Source: JAWPMV01 sp038527215
Lineage (GTDB): Bacteria; Bacteroidota; Bacteroidia; J057
Direction of reading: 5' to 3'
Assembly: GCA_038527215.1 (NCBI GenBank)
Contig: JBCBGC010000055.1
Span: 1 to 47,279 of the forward strand
Length of the DNA stretch: 47,279 nucleotides
Shown here: in pieces, positions 32,681 through 41,642 of the stretch
Layout: every line of letters begins with the position of its first letter
Numbering within the stretch: position 1 is the stretch's first letter
Translations under genes and position numbers: made by a program
The notes under the pieces: generated by a model
Database searches by the model: none
What the model was told of the DNA's origin: nothing
What the model saw: the letters and a program-made list of their open reading frames with translations, nothing else

Positions 32681-33487
32681 ATGAAATATTCCATTTTTAT
32701 TTTGCTTCTCCTATCCCTTAGCTGGACTTCTTGCGAGCAAAGTAAGGCTAAAGAAGCAGGCCTGAATAATACCGCAAGTGTAGCAGCCGCCGATATCTCC
32801 GGCAGTAGCTGGGAAGGAGAGCTCAAAACAAAAGCTGATAGTATTTCTTATGCGATTGGCTTAAATGTAGCCCAGGCATACCAAAGCCAGCAAGTGGACT
32901 TCAATCCGGAAGTCTTGATCCGGGGAGTATATGCTGCGATGGGAAAAGAAGAACAGGCACTTAGTGATGCGGACATTCAGCAAGTGATCATGCGCTTTCA
33001 GATGGAAATGCGTCAGCGTCAGGTGAAACAGCAGCTACAGGCACAAAAGGGCCCTCGTAGCAATATCAAAGACGGACAGCAAGCGCCCGAAATTACCCTG
33101 GCTACGCCTGCAGGTGGAACCCTCAGCCTCAGCGATCTCCGCGGAAAATATGTCCTGGTTGATTTTTGGGCCAGCTGGTGTAAACCTTGTAGAGTAGAGA
33201 ATCCCAATGTGGTGCGCATGTACAATAAGTACAAAGACAAAGGATTTGAGATTCTCGGTGTGAGCCTGGACCGTAACAAAGACCAGTGGCTGGCCGCGAT
33301 TCAGCAGGATGGGCTCACCTGGAAGCATATCAGTGATCTCAAGTTCTGGAGCAGCGCCGCAGCTCAGACCTATGGCGTAGGTTCTATCCCTTACACCGTT
33401 CTGGTGGACCCTCAGGGAAAGGTGATCGCTCAGAATCTCCGCGGGCCTTCTCTGGAAGCTAAATTGGCAGAATTACTCGGAACCTGA
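32681..33487 (+). CDS. Lipoprotein fusing an FKBP N-terminal domain to a TlpA-like thioredoxin domain
   Basis: 268 aa. A signal peptide ends in LSWTSC, so a lipoprotein. Residues ~45-115 match the dimerisation domain found before FKBP-type prolyl isomerases (KADSISYAIGLNVAQAYQSQ, NPEVLIRGVYAAMG, LSDADIQQVIMRFQMEMRQRQ). Instead of an FKBP domain, a thioredoxin/TlpA-like domain follows (~130-268): APEITLATPAGGTLSLSDL, VDFWASWCKPC with C167 and C170, the cis-Pro strand IPYTVLVD. Expected to reduce or oxidise disulfides in the periplasm as a dimer. TATCTTCG at 32647-32654 is one base off a -7 element. A bidirectional terminator follows. Confidence 0.85.
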   Translation: MKYSIFILLLLSLSWTSCEQSKAKEAGLNNTASVAAADISGSSWEGELKTKADSISYAIGLNVAQAYQSQQVDFNPEVLIRGVYAAMGKEEQALSDADIQQVIMRFQMEMRQRQVKQQLQAQKGPRSNIKDGQQAPEITLATPAGGTLSLSDLRGKYVLVDFWASWCKPCRVENPNVVRMYNKYKDKGFEILGVSLDRNKDQWLAAIQQDGLTWKHISDLKFWSSAAAQTYGVGSIPYTVLVDPQGKVIAQNLRGPSLEAKLAELLGT

Positions 33488-33498
33488 TCCGAGCGCTC

Positions 33499-33537
33499 AT
33501 AAAAAAAGCGGGTAGCCTGGGCTACCCGCTTTTTTTA
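33499..33537. terminator. Bidirectional rho-independent terminator
   Basis: AGCGGGTAGCC and GGCTACCCGCT form an 11-bp stem flanked by seven A on one side and seven T on the other, so it works on both strands. It separates the convergent thioredoxin-fusion and response-regulator genes. Confidence 0.93.
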
Positions 33538-33555
33538 TGCTTTGCTTGATGCTTT

Positions 33556-33963
33556 TTACTGGAAATGCTTTTCCTGAATGTTGCGGATTTTTGTTTTGTC
33601 CAGGGGTTTCACAATATAATCCGCCACTTCAGCATAGGTATCAGACCGTTCCATGTCTTTGCGATAGACGGAGGAGGTTAGGATAAAAAGCTTGATCTCT
33701 TTAGAAAATTGAGGGGCCAGGTTTTTATACTCCTCCAGGAATTCCCAGCCATTCATCATCGGCATGTTGATATCCAGGAAAATAGCTTCTGGCATGTCCT
33801 CCGGTGTGGAGTCAAGCATCTCTTTTAACTGGTTCAACCCCTCCTGACCTTTCAGGCAATAGCTTGCCTGTTCAGCGAACTGAAGGTCTTTCATGTTTTT
33901 AACACAGATAAAGTTGTTGATTTCATCATCATCGATGATGAGTGCACGCTTGATGGTCCTCAT
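33556..33963 (-). CDS. Single-domain response regulator (receiver only)
   Basis: 135 aa, one receiver domain and nothing else. The acidic pocket IIDDDEIN (D11-D13), the phosphoacceptor D64 in IFLDINMPMMNGWEF, the switch Thr/Ser in FILTSS and the Lys of YIVKPLDK are present. Without an output domain it should act by protein contacts or as a phosphate shuttle. It is divergent from a hybrid histidine kinase gene across 367 bp, so it may be that kinase's partner; this is inference from position only. Confidence 0.9.
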   Translation of the reverse strand: MRTIKRALIIDDDEINNFICVKNMKDLQFAEQASYCLKGQEGLNQLKEMLDSTPEDMPEAIFLDINMPMMNGWEFLEEYKNLAPQFSKEIKLFILTSSVYRKDMERSDTYAEVADYIVKPLDKTKIRNIQEKHFQ

Positions 33964-34330
33964 TAAGAATAATTTTTATCAATCGGACAACAAGGTAAGC
34001 TAAGCCTGTCATTTCTTCAACCTCATGATGGTTAATCGTAAAAACTCCCACCCCAGCCGTCGAATCTCATTCGGAAAAGGTAAATTCTCATGTAAGCTGT
34101 TTTCCAAAAAGCGCACAATCCCGGGTAATAGTTAGGCTAAAAGGCATGTAATTTATCCGCCTTGGCTGTTCGCAAAATCCGTACAATCTTCACTTACAGG
34201 CCATTGGAGAGGAATACTTGTCCATCTGCGCAAGGTAAGAATTGGCGAGGTTTTTTGCCTTTTTTCCGGAATACGGGTATGTAAATTGCACCCATCAATT
34301 AGTTCTTACCCTGGATAGACATCTGACGTA
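33964..34330. other. Intergenic region between the divergent response regulator and hybrid kinase genes
   Basis: 367 bp. No open frame with family features, no clear terminator, and no exact TAnnTTTG element in either direction. The only near-match is TAAATTG about 45 bp before ATG 34331. I see nothing else I can support here. Confidence 0.4.
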
Positions 34331-35830
34331 ATGCTCCATCCCCCAACCTCCAAAAAGGCCCACCTTGCCAAAGAGTCTCGCACCTCCCACGCCTCTTCTC
34401 ATATCCGCAGGAATCTCTTTTTCATCTTAACCATCCTTTTGGTTATCCTTTTTTCGTATGTCCCTGAATGGTTGATCTACCCGGACGGAGACCTACCCGA
34501 AAACTGGTTTCTTCTCCGGACTGCCACCATGTCTATGGTCATTCTGATAGGAGCAGGCCTATTGCTAGGGGTTGAAGCCCTCAGCAAACCCTCTCCTCCT
34601 GTCAAGAAAGCCAATCCTCAACCAGAAGCTGAAGGAGAGGCTACGATGGAAGAGGCCCTCGGCTTGCAAGCCAATCAAAATACCTACATCGCTCGGGTCA
34701 GCCATGAGATCAGAAACCCCATGAACACCATTATGGGCTTTGCTGAGGTGCTGATGAACCGGGAACTTGATCCACAAAGCCAGGCCTATGCACGCCTCAT
34801 TTATCGCTCCAGCGATGATGTCATTCGGCTGCTAAGCGATATCATCGACCTCAATAAGGTTGAAGAACAAAAACTCAGCCTGGAGCGGCTCAGCTTTGAC
34901 TTTAAAGAAGTGATGGCTTCAGCGCTGCTGCCTTTCGAATATATGGCCGGTAAAAAAGACCTGTTGTTCGAGACCACCTTTGACGAAATGCCGCCCTTCT
35001 TCTGGGGAGATCCTCACCGGATCCGTCAGGTCCTGACCAATCTGGTCGGTAATGCCCTGAAGTTTACAGAGGAGGGAAAAATAAAGGTTCATTTTCATTA
35101 TCAGGAAACTGCTGAAGGCAAGCCCTGGATTAAAACGACCATTTCTGATACGGGCATTGGCATTCCGACAGAAAAGCAAAAATCCGTATTCCAAAGTTTC
35201 ATGCAGGCCTCAGATAGCACCACCCGTATTTATGGCGGTTCTGGTCTGGGGCTCAATATTGTTTCCCAACTCGTAGAACTCATGGGTGGAAAATGCGGGG
35301 TAATCAGCCCCAGTCCAGTGCCCATTTCTGTGTTCGGTGGAGTAGGAAGCGATTTTTGGTTCGAAATACCCTTAGAAGTAGATACCACCCAGCGATCAAT
35401 CGAAGACCTCACGATGGAAGTGACGCCCACAGACACCCATAAGCTTCAACAACCCGTACGCGTCCTGGTAGCCGAAGACAATGCCTTAAACCAATTGCTT
35501 TTTGAAACCTTCTTAACTGAAATGGGGGCCAAAGTGGTGCTCTGCAAAAACGGCGCGGATGCCGTGGAGACCCTGCGAAAAGACCTGCGTTTCGATCTCG
35601 TTTTGATGGATGTGCAAATGCCCGTCCTGGATGGTCTGGGAGCCAGCCGCAAAATCCGGGAAGAGATCTCTGGTACCCTTCCGATTATCGGTTGTACCGC
35701 CGGAGCCTTCCCTGAAGACATCGAACAATGCCACCAGGCTGGCATGAACGACTTCCTGCCTAAACCTTTTCGCCAAAAAGACCTGTTTGAAAAGGTGACG
35801 CATTGGGTTCCGGAATTGAAAACTTTGTAA
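34331..35830 (+). CDS. Hybrid histidine kinase (membrane, kinase plus receiver)
   Basis: 499 aa. Two transmembrane helices (~29-45 and ~64-82) enclose only ~20 residues, so there is no real extracellular sensor. A short linker leads to a HisKA domain (H125 in RVSHEIRNPMN), the HATPase domain with the N box NLVGNALKF (N241), DTGIGIP (273-279) and GSGLGLNI (304-310), and a C-terminal receiver (~375-495) with AEDN, the phosphoacceptor D427 in LVLMDVQMPVLDG and PKPFRQKDL. It should autophosphorylate and pass phosphate to its own receiver, and perhaps to the single-domain regulator encoded divergently. The second S41 protease gene follows after 27 bp. Confidence 0.92.
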   Translation: MLHPPTSKKAHLAKESRTSHASSHIRRNLFFILTILLVILFSYVPEWLIYPDGDLPENWFLLRTATMSMVILIGAGLLLGVEALSKPSPPVKKANPQPEAEGEATMEEALGLQANQNTYIARVSHEIRNPMNTIMGFAEVLMNRELDPQSQAYARLIYRSSDDVIRLLSDIIDLNKVEEQKLSLERLSFDFKEVMASALLPFEYMAGKKDLLFETTFDEMPPFFWGDPHRIRQVLTNLVGNALKFTEEGKIKVHFHYQETAEGKPWIKTTISDTGIGIPTEKQKSVFQSFMQASDSTTRIYGGSGLGLNIVSQLVELMGGKCGVISPSPVPISVFGGVGSDFWFEIPLEVDTTQRSIEDLTMEVTPTDTHKLQQPVRVLVAEDNALNQLLFETFLTEMGAKVVLCKNGADAVETLRKDLRFDLVLMDVQMPVLDGLGASRKIREEISGTLPIIGCTAGAFPEDIEQCHQAGMNDFLPKPFRQKDLFEKVTHWVPELKTL

Positions 35831-35857
35831 TTTCACCGCCACTCCTTTTGGAATGGC

Positions 35858-37366
35858 ATGAAACACCTCAGATACTTTTTATTTCTCTCGTTTTCTATCT
35901 GTAGCATGTTTACCTGTAGCATGTTTGCGCAGGCCCAGTCGGCAGATAGTGTGCGTAAGCAAAACTGGCGCCACGCCCCAGCCAAGCTGCAGGCGGATTG
36001 GGATAGCTTGAAAACCCTTTTAACGGAAACCCATACTGACCTTCGGGCCTATGTTTCTGAGGCCGAATTGGAATTTCTTTATGAACGAGTTGAGCGGGCC
36101 ATCGAGGATTCCATGACCAGTAAGACCTTCTTCAAGTTGGTCAATCCGATCTTTATCGCCTTGAAGGATGTGCACAGCCGAATCTGGTTGCCCCGGTTGT
36201 ACAATGATTACGCCATGCAGGGGGGATATTACCTCCCGATCAATGTGCGCTTTCTGGCAGAAAAAACCTACATTTTCTTTGACCGCGACAGCCTGATTCC
36301 CAAAGGCAGTGAACTGCTAACCATCAACGGTTTTTCTGCTGATTTTATCCGGGATTCCCTGGCGGGACAAACCTATACCGATGGCGACAACCGAGGCACC
36401 CGCCTCCGCTTGCTGGAAGAATCCTTCTATACCCAGCTCCCGCTTTTTTTCCGCATTGACAGCTTAAATCTCCTACGGATCATTCGCCCTGGTCAGACCA
36501 ACGATACGGTCATCCAGGTAAAAGGCATCCAACGACTGCCCACCGGCCCGCCTCCTTCCAAAAGAAAGCGGGTACGCCCGCCAAAACCTGATTGGCAGAA
36601 AACTTTCGATTTTCAATACCTTGCTGGAGATTCGGTTGGCCTGATGAAGATCAACTCTTTTAGCCGGGGGAGTTATGCCCGCTACACCCGCTTTTTACGC
36701 AAGAGCTTTAAGGCGCTGAACCAGCAGGAAACGCCCTATCTGGTGATTGACCTGCGAGGAAATAAGGGGGGCTACATCAGCCGGGGGCCCATTTTGATGA
36801 ACTATCTTACAGATAAGGAATATCTGTACGTGGCCAATAGCATTGTCAAAGCCAGCCCGGGCTTTCGCAACAAAATCAAAGAGAATTTTTTCTGGCCAGG
36901 ATTGAGTATCCCTTTGCTGGCCCCTGTCTTGAGTGATGAGTTGGTATCTGGCTGGAAAAATCCGACCGGGGTGCTCGATACCGTAGCCTGGGAACCGATC
37001 AAACCCAGAGGCAAGCGGAAGCGATATCAGGGGGAGATTTTTCTCCTGACGGATGGGCTTTCTATTTCCAATTCCAGTTTGGTGCGAAGCGCCTTTTCTC
37101 AGTATAAAATGGGCTTGGTAGTAGGGCTTCCTTGTGGGGGAAGTGCCAATGGTACTTTTGGTAATTCCATTGATTTCCAACTCCCGCATACCGGTCTGGC
37201 AGGTCGACTTTCTACGATGCGGATCAATTCTTTCGAAGCAGACTATGCTTATGATCCTCAGCCCATGGAGCCAGACTACCGCGTACCCTATCTCCTACCC
37301 GACCTCCTCGATGATACCGATACCCAGGTCCAATTTATTTTGGAGTTGATTCGGAACCGCCGCTAA
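35858..37366 (+). CDS. Secreted S41 family peptidase
   Basis: 502 aa with a signal peptide (MKHLRYFLFLSFSICSM...FAQAQ). The N-terminal helical part (~45-110) precedes a region where a degenerate PDZ-like segment may lie (IPKGSELLTINGFSADFI). The protease core has VGLMKINSFSRGSYARY, LVIDLRGNKGGYISRG and IFLLTDGLSISNSSLVRSAF, with Ser404 or a neighbour in SISNSS as the likely nucleophile. It lacks the FGKG Lys motif of the CtpA type, so it belongs to a different S41 subgroup common in Bacteroidota. Secreted or periplasmic; substrate unknown. It starts 27 bp after the hybrid kinase and its stop is 2 bp from the stop of the convergent DUF4340 gene. Confidence 0.82.
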   Translation: MKHLRYFLFLSFSICSMFTCSMFAQAQSADSVRKQNWRHAPAKLQADWDSLKTLLTETHTDLRAYVSEAELEFLYERVERAIEDSMTSKTFFKLVNPIFIALKDVHSRIWLPRLYNDYAMQGGYYLPINVRFLAEKTYIFFDRDSLIPKGSELLTINGFSADFIRDSLAGQTYTDGDNRGTRLRLLEESFYTQLPLFFRIDSLNLLRIIRPGQTNDTVIQVKGIQRLPTGPPPSKRKRVRPPKPDWQKTFDFQYLAGDSVGLMKINSFSRGSYARYTRFLRKSFKALNQQETPYLVIDLRGNKGGYISRGPILMNYLTDKEYLYVANSIVKASPGFRNKIKENFFWPGLSIPLLAPVLSDELVSGWKNPTGVLDTVAWEPIKPRGKRKRYQGEIFLLTDGLSISNSSLVRSAFSQYKMGLVVGLPCGGSANGTFGNSIDFQLPHTGLAGRLSTMRINSFEADYAYDPQPMEPDYRVPYLLPDLLDDTDTQVQFILELIRNRR

Positions 37367-37368
37367 CC

Positions 37369-38304
37369 CTATTCCTCAGGTTTAGGGGCAAAGCGATTTT
37401 TCCCTACGAAAATCTGCCCGACCAAATCTCCGGCCTGTCCGCTAAAATAGGTGCCTGGATTCAGCGAAGAAGCCAGCAGATATCCATGCTGCGCGTCTGG
37501 ATAAGCCTTTATTTCAATGAGGCCTTGGGTGGCAGTCTGGATAGCCAACTGCATATCAGGGGTAGGCGTAGCCGGGCTACGATCCACGAATTCAGTTCCC
37601 GTCAGATTCGAGATGCCGGCCAGGAAATTGGTTATTTCAGCGGGGTCAGCAGGGCTCCCGTCGGCGATGATCCAGGCATTGGTGGTATCCTTGACCAGTC
37701 GAAAGGAACTATCTGCCGCATATGCAAAATTGACCATGGCCCAGTCATTGGTCGAGCCTTTCAAGAAGGTGTTGTCCCGCCATTCGTTGACGGTTTTATT
37801 AAAGGTGGTGGAAAGGTACCCCTCTGCCAGATAGGTGGTTTCATCATCATTCAGTCGGACATAGGTCATGCCGCCCGTTTGCTTAAACACACTTTCTCCC
37901 AGCATGATATCCAAGAGCACCTCCTGCCCGCTTTTCAATTGAAGGCGGGTTCCGGCAGTATCTACTTTGTAGGCAGTCCAGTCGTCTTCGCTGGTGCTCA
38001 TCACCTGAGAGGCTTCCAGCAAAGCAAAATTGCCCAAGGCAGCTTTGACTATACCAGGGGAGGTTCTGCCTGCCTGACCATTAGGGAGACTGACCATCCA
38101 GTCTCCTCCTTGTCGATTCAAGGTAACCGGGGCTTGCCCGGCTTGTTGTACGAGGATGGTATTGACGAGAGTGGTATCCAGCGCACTGATGGTTTTTTCA
38201 AAAGTTCTTTCGGCGCGCCCGCCAAAAGTAAGGCTCACCAGATACACCAGGCCCAACCCACCCAGAAAGATCAACAGTTGTTTATTGGTAAATCGCTTAA
38301 ACAT
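37369..38304 (-). CDS. DUF4340 domain protein of the gliding ABC transporter operon
   Basis: 311 aa from ATG 38304, chosen because it begins the N-terminal anchor (MFKRFTNKQLLIFLGGLGLVYLVSL); an upstream in-frame start would overlap gldG. The remainder matches DUF4340: repeated strands such as VTLNRQGGDWMVSLPNG, VDTAGTRLQLKSGQEVLLDIMLG, TYVRLNDDETTYLAEGYL. It should be a membrane-tethered protein with a periplasmic domain. It is the last gene of gldA-gldF-gldG-DUF4340 (29-bp gap after gldG), the common position of this family. Its function is not established; a role as an accessory of the GldFG membrane complex is inferred from context. Confidence 0.85.
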   Translation of the reverse strand: MFKRFTNKQLLIFLGGLGLVYLVSLTFGGRAERTFEKTISALDTTLVNTILVQQAGQAPVTLNRQGGDWMVSLPNGQAGRTSPGIVKAALGNFALLEASQVMSTSEDDWTAYKVDTAGTRLQLKSGQEVLLDIMLGESVFKQTGGMTYVRLNDDETTYLAEGYLSTTFNKTVNEWRDNTFLKGSTNDWAMVNFAYAADSSFRLVKDTTNAWIIADGSPADPAEITNFLAGISNLTGTEFVDRSPATPTPDMQLAIQTATQGLIEIKAYPDAQHGYLLASSLNPGTYFSGQAGDLVGQIFVGKNRFAPKPEE

Positions 38305-38333
38305 GAAAGTTTCGTTTTGGGTAAAGGCTTGAG

Positions 38334-39860
38334 TTAGCTGTAATCCTGGGCTTCCCATTTCAGGCGCTGTACCTTGCGACGCTGGAAGCGGATAAAGCCA
38401 TAAATGATGACAATCAACAGGGGTAGTAACATATTGAGCCCCTTGAGGAAGTTTCGGGTGCCGTCCTCGACTTCACCAATGGGCCGGGCGGTAACGCCTT
38501 TGGTCCGTAATTCAATCAGGCCCGTATCATCCGTAAGCCAATCAATGGCATTGACGAAGAAATTCAGGTTGTCCGGCAAGGTTCCTTGCTGCCCCTGATC
38601 CACCGGAAAATCACCGTCTGAAACCACCACCATCCGGCCCTCATTGCCATTCCCGAAATCTCCCTTCAGCCAGACCGCCAGGTTTTGTTCTCCACTAGCA
38701 AAATCCTGCTGGGTCCACTCCCGTTCTCCTGTAAAAAAGGTCGGCGCCGGTAGCTTCCCACTTTGGGGAGAGGATTTTAGCAGCACGCCCGCTTCCACCC
38801 CACTGTCCGGCTCGGCGATCAGAATCGGGCTGGCAAACATAAGGATCATTTGTTCCAAACCTTCACTGATCGGATGCGCTTCGAACCCGGTAACGATAGG
38901 GAAAAAAGGAAAGGCGATAGGCTGCTGCACGGTCATCACCCCAAAGGGCGTTTGTTGCTGGCGCTGGGTGGTGATCTGGATAGATTGAGCATCTACCAGA
39001 AAGCTCTGCTCTACCACGATGCCTTTTTCCATTAACCAGCTTTCCAGTCCGGTATTGACTTTGTCCCAGGGCTGAAAGCCTTGGGCTTGAAGGTCTCCAT
39101 TGACCGCATTTAGGCCGACAAAAAGGCTGCCGCCTCCTTTCAGGAAGGCATCCAAACTAGCCAGATGCTGAGGAGCAATGGGTTGAGAAGGTGCCAGCAT
39201 GGCCAGGGTTTTATACTGCCCCCAGGCGGCAGGATCATCCAGCTTTACCGTGTCTACCTGATATTGGATGGACAACAATTGGCGGGCCTGGGTCATTTGG
39301 GCCAGGCCCGGTTCGCCATGCCCGACGATTAACCCGATGCGAGCTTTATTAGTGGTAGCCAGCTTTTTGATGCTGGTGGACAGGCCGTATTCCAGGCCTT
39401 GCTGAGAAGTAATCCGAGGGAGTATTTCCTGCCCGGTGCCCACTTTGATTTCGGCCGCCATATAGCTAAGCTGTACATTGGCTTTATCAGCTTCCCGGCT
39501 TTGGATTTGAATCTGAGGAATACCTGATTGTTGCAGGCGAACTTTTTCCTCTTCATCCGGGGTAATAAATTCATAGACTACCCGCCCATCAGAGTAGGTT
39601 TCATACTCGGACAGCATATCCTGAAAGCCCGTCTTTACCTCATCTAACTGGGGAGGCAGGTCGTCGGAAAAATAGGCTACTACGGTTACGGGTTGAGCCA
39701 GGTCCTTGAGGATATCCTTGGTGCTTTGGCTCAGGGTATAGCGTTGGTCTGCGGTGAAGTCCAGGCGAAAGAATAATTGGTAAGCCAGGAGGTTCAGCAC
39801 AATGAAAATCCCCACATAAAGGAGGATACGCGTCGAAACAGTTGCTTTGGTGAGTTTCAT
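38334..39860 (-). CDS. gldG: Gliding motility-associated ABC transporter substrate-binding-like protein GldG
   Basis: 508 aa. An N-terminal membrane helix (~11-30) and a C-terminal helix just before a basic end (LLPLLIVIIYGFIRFQRRKVQRL) bracket a large periplasmic domain. DFTADQRYTLSQSTKDILKDL and the GLIVGHGEPGL and LFVGLNAVNGD segments are those of the GldG/ABC_transp_aux family. GldG acts with GldF and GldA in a transporter needed for gliding in Flavobacterium johnsoniae, although related genes occur in non-gliding members. Gene gap to gldF is 10 bp. Confidence 0.88.
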   Translation of the reverse strand: MKLTKATVSTRILLYVGIFIVLNLLAYQLFFRLDFTADQRYTLSQSTKDILKDLAQPVTVVAYFSDDLPPQLDEVKTGFQDMLSEYETYSDGRVVYEFITPDEEEKVRLQQSGIPQIQIQSREADKANVQLSYMAAEIKVGTGQEILPRITSQQGLEYGLSTSIKKLATTNKARIGLIVGHGEPGLAQMTQARQLLSIQYQVDTVKLDDPAAWGQYKTLAMLAPSQPIAPQHLASLDAFLKGGGSLFVGLNAVNGDLQAQGFQPWDKVNTGLESWLMEKGIVVEQSFLVDAQSIQITTQRQQQTPFGVMTVQQPIAFPFFPIVTGFEAHPISEGLEQMILMFASPILIAEPDSGVEAGVLLKSSPQSGKLPAPTFFTGEREWTQQDFASGEQNLAVWLKGDFGNGNEGRMVVVSDGDFPVDQGQQGTLPDNLNFFVNAIDWLTDDTGLIELRTKGVTARPIGEVEDGTRNFLKGLNMLLPLLIVIIYGFIRFQRRKVQRLKWEAQDYS

Positions 39861-39870
39861 CCTTTAAGGC

Positions 39871-40599
39871 TTAATCAATGACATTTCTACGGGCCAGTTG
39901 GGATTCAGCCAAGACCAACCCCAGGGCGGTGAGAGAAAGAAAATAAATGATATCCCGGGAGTCTATCACCCCGCGGGCGATGGAACTAAAGCGAGTATTG
40001 AACCCCATATAGTTCAGTACTTCTGCGGCTACTCCCGAAAAGGTATCGGACAAAATGCCAAAGAGAAACAGAAACAAAAGATTGATGAGGATAGCAACCA
40101 CAAAGGCCACAAACTGATTGCTGGTCAAGCTACTGGCAAAAAGGCCAATGCCGATATAGGCTGAAGCAACCAACATCATGCCCAGGTATCCACAGATGGT
40201 CGCTCCGTGGTCCACGGGTCCTAAATAGGCCACCGTAAAATAGTAGGGCAAAGTAAACAGCAGCGCTACGCCTACCAGCATCAGACAAGCCAGATATTTC
40301 CCGCTGATGATTTCCCAATCACTGACGGCACGCGTCAGCAATACTTCTAGCGTCCCGGTCTTTTTTTCTTCTGCGACCATGCGCATGGTCAGGGCAGGAA
40401 TAAATACGACAAAGATGATGGAAGCCCATTGAAAAAGGCCTACCAGATTTGCCTGCTGAATGTAAAAGACATCCATCCCTCCTGTCACCCAGGTAAAAAG
40501 TCCGGTGAAAATCAGGAAGGCTACCAGCAGGATGTAAGCCACCATGGAATCAAAAAAGGTTTGAAATTCCCTACGGGCCAGAATCCAAATATTTTTCAT
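39871..40599 (-). CDS. gldF: Gliding motility-associated ABC transporter permease GldF
   Basis: 242 aa, six predicted membrane helices, no large soluble domain. The N-terminal ILARREFQTFFDSMVAYILL and the EEKKTGTLEVLLTRAVSDWEIISGKYLA segment are typical of the ABC-2 permease family of GldF. Works with the GldA ATPase and GldG; the transported substrate is unknown. It lies 14 bp after gldA and 10 bp before gldG, in one operon. Confidence 0.9.
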   Translation of the reverse strand: MKNIWILARREFQTFFDSMVAYILLVAFLIFTGLFTWVTGGMDVFYIQQANLVGLFQWASIIFVVFIPALTMRMVAEEKKTGTLEVLLTRAVSDWEIISGKYLACLMLVGVALLFTLPYYFTVAYLGPVDHGATICGYLGMMLVASAYIGIGLFASSLTSNQFVAFVVAILINLLFLFLFGILSDTFSGVAAEVLNYMGFNTRFSSIARGVIDSRDIIYFLSLTALGLVLAESQLARRNVID

Positions 40600-40613
40600 G
40601 AGAAAAGGCGCTT

Positions 40614-41543
40614 TTAGTTCAAGGTCAGTTCCCGGAAGATATCTTCCAGACTTTCTTCAATGGTTTGCATTTGAGTCAGTATCCAGCCATGCTGAACGCA
40701 GGCATGAAAAATCGCTTCCCGTAAAGGGAGGTCCGCACTTCCCATGACCTGATAATTTCCGATAGCATCCGGCAACACTTCTACCGTATCAATCAAGGGT
40801 AAGGCCCGGAGCCCTTCGGCCACTTTGGCTGAAGGGTCTGCCTGGATTTCCACCCGGAATGTATAGCTTCCCTCCGCTTTTTTACCCAGGGATTCAGCCG
40901 TTCCATCCGCCACAATTTTCCCATTATTAATGATCAAAATTCTGTCGCAGGTAGCTTTTACCTCAGGCAGGATATGGGTACTCAGGATCACGGTTTTCTC
41001 TCTGCCGATCTCTCGGATCAGGTTTCGGATTTCCACGATCTGGTTGGGGTCAAGCCCGGTAGTAGGTTCATCCAAAATGAGGATTTCGGGGTCATGGATC
41101 AGGGCCTGGGCCAGTCCGACCCGCTGGCGGTAACCTTTCGACAGTTCGCCTATTTTTTTGTGCTTCTCCTTATTCAGGCCACACTGGCTGATGATGGCAT
41201 GCCTTCTTTCCTCGATTTTACCTTTCTGCACCCCTTGAACCTCGGCGACAAAAGCCAGGTATTCCATCACCGGCATATCCAGATAAAGGGGATTGTTTTC
41301 GGGGAGATAGCCAATATGTGGCTTGATCTTTTCAGGGCTTTCTACCACATCATGCGTCCCTACTTTCACCTGGCCCTCCGTAGGCGCCATGTAGCAGGTA
41401 AGCATTTTCATCGTGGTAGTTTTGCCAGCACCATTAGGTCCCAGAAAGCCGAGAATTTCGCCGGTTTTCACCTGAAAAGAAATCCCATCGACTGCTTTCT
41501 GGTTACCGTAGGTCTTGGTCAGGTTGCTAACCGTAATGTCCAT
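40614..41543 (-). CDS. gldA: Gliding motility-associated ABC transporter ATPase GldA
   Basis: 309 aa. Walker A GPNGAGKTT (35-43), the signature LSKGYRQRVGLAQAL, Walker B ILILDEPTTGLDP and the switch His in LSTHILPEV are all intact. The C-terminal ~90 residues form the extra domain seen in GldA-like ATPases (VEIQADPSAKVAEGLRAL). It powers the GldFG membrane complex. It is the first gene of the operon, with its own promoter in the 99-bp gap after rodA, so it is not part of the rod-shape transcript. Confidence 0.92.
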   Translation of the reverse strand: MDITVSNLTKTYGNQKAVDGISFQVKTGEILGFLGPNGAGKTTTMKMLTCYMAPTEGQVKVGTHDVVESPEKIKPHIGYLPENNPLYLDMPVMEYLAFVAEVQGVQKGKIEERRHAIISQCGLNKEKHKKIGELSKGYRQRVGLAQALIHDPEILILDEPTTGLDPNQIVEIRNLIREIGREKTVILSTHILPEVKATCDRILIINNGKIVADGTAESLGKKAEGSYTFRVEIQADPSAKVAEGLRALPLIDTVEVLPDAIGNYQVMGSADLPLREAIFHACVQHGWILTQMQTIEESLEDIFRELTLN

Positions 41544-41579
41544 AAGTAATCAATTGCAGAGACTGCGATAATGTGGGCT

Positions 41580-41610
41580 CAAAAATAGCCGGAGGGAAGG
41601 AATCAGTCAA
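41580..41610 (-). promoter_or_regulatory. Promoter of the gldA-gldF-gldG-DUF4340 operon
   Basis: On the minus strand TTG (41610-41608), a 20-bp spacer, then TATTTTTG (41587-41580): an exact -33/-7 pair with consensus spacing, 36 bp before the gldA ATG. Confidence 0.8.
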
Positions 41611-41642
41611 GGGGAGAATTTGTTAAGGCTTTGTTAAAGAGG

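Noticed and set aside
37486..38337. 283-codon open frame on the plus strand
   Set aside because: Antisense to the DUF4340 gene, which fits the gld operon in spacing and family.
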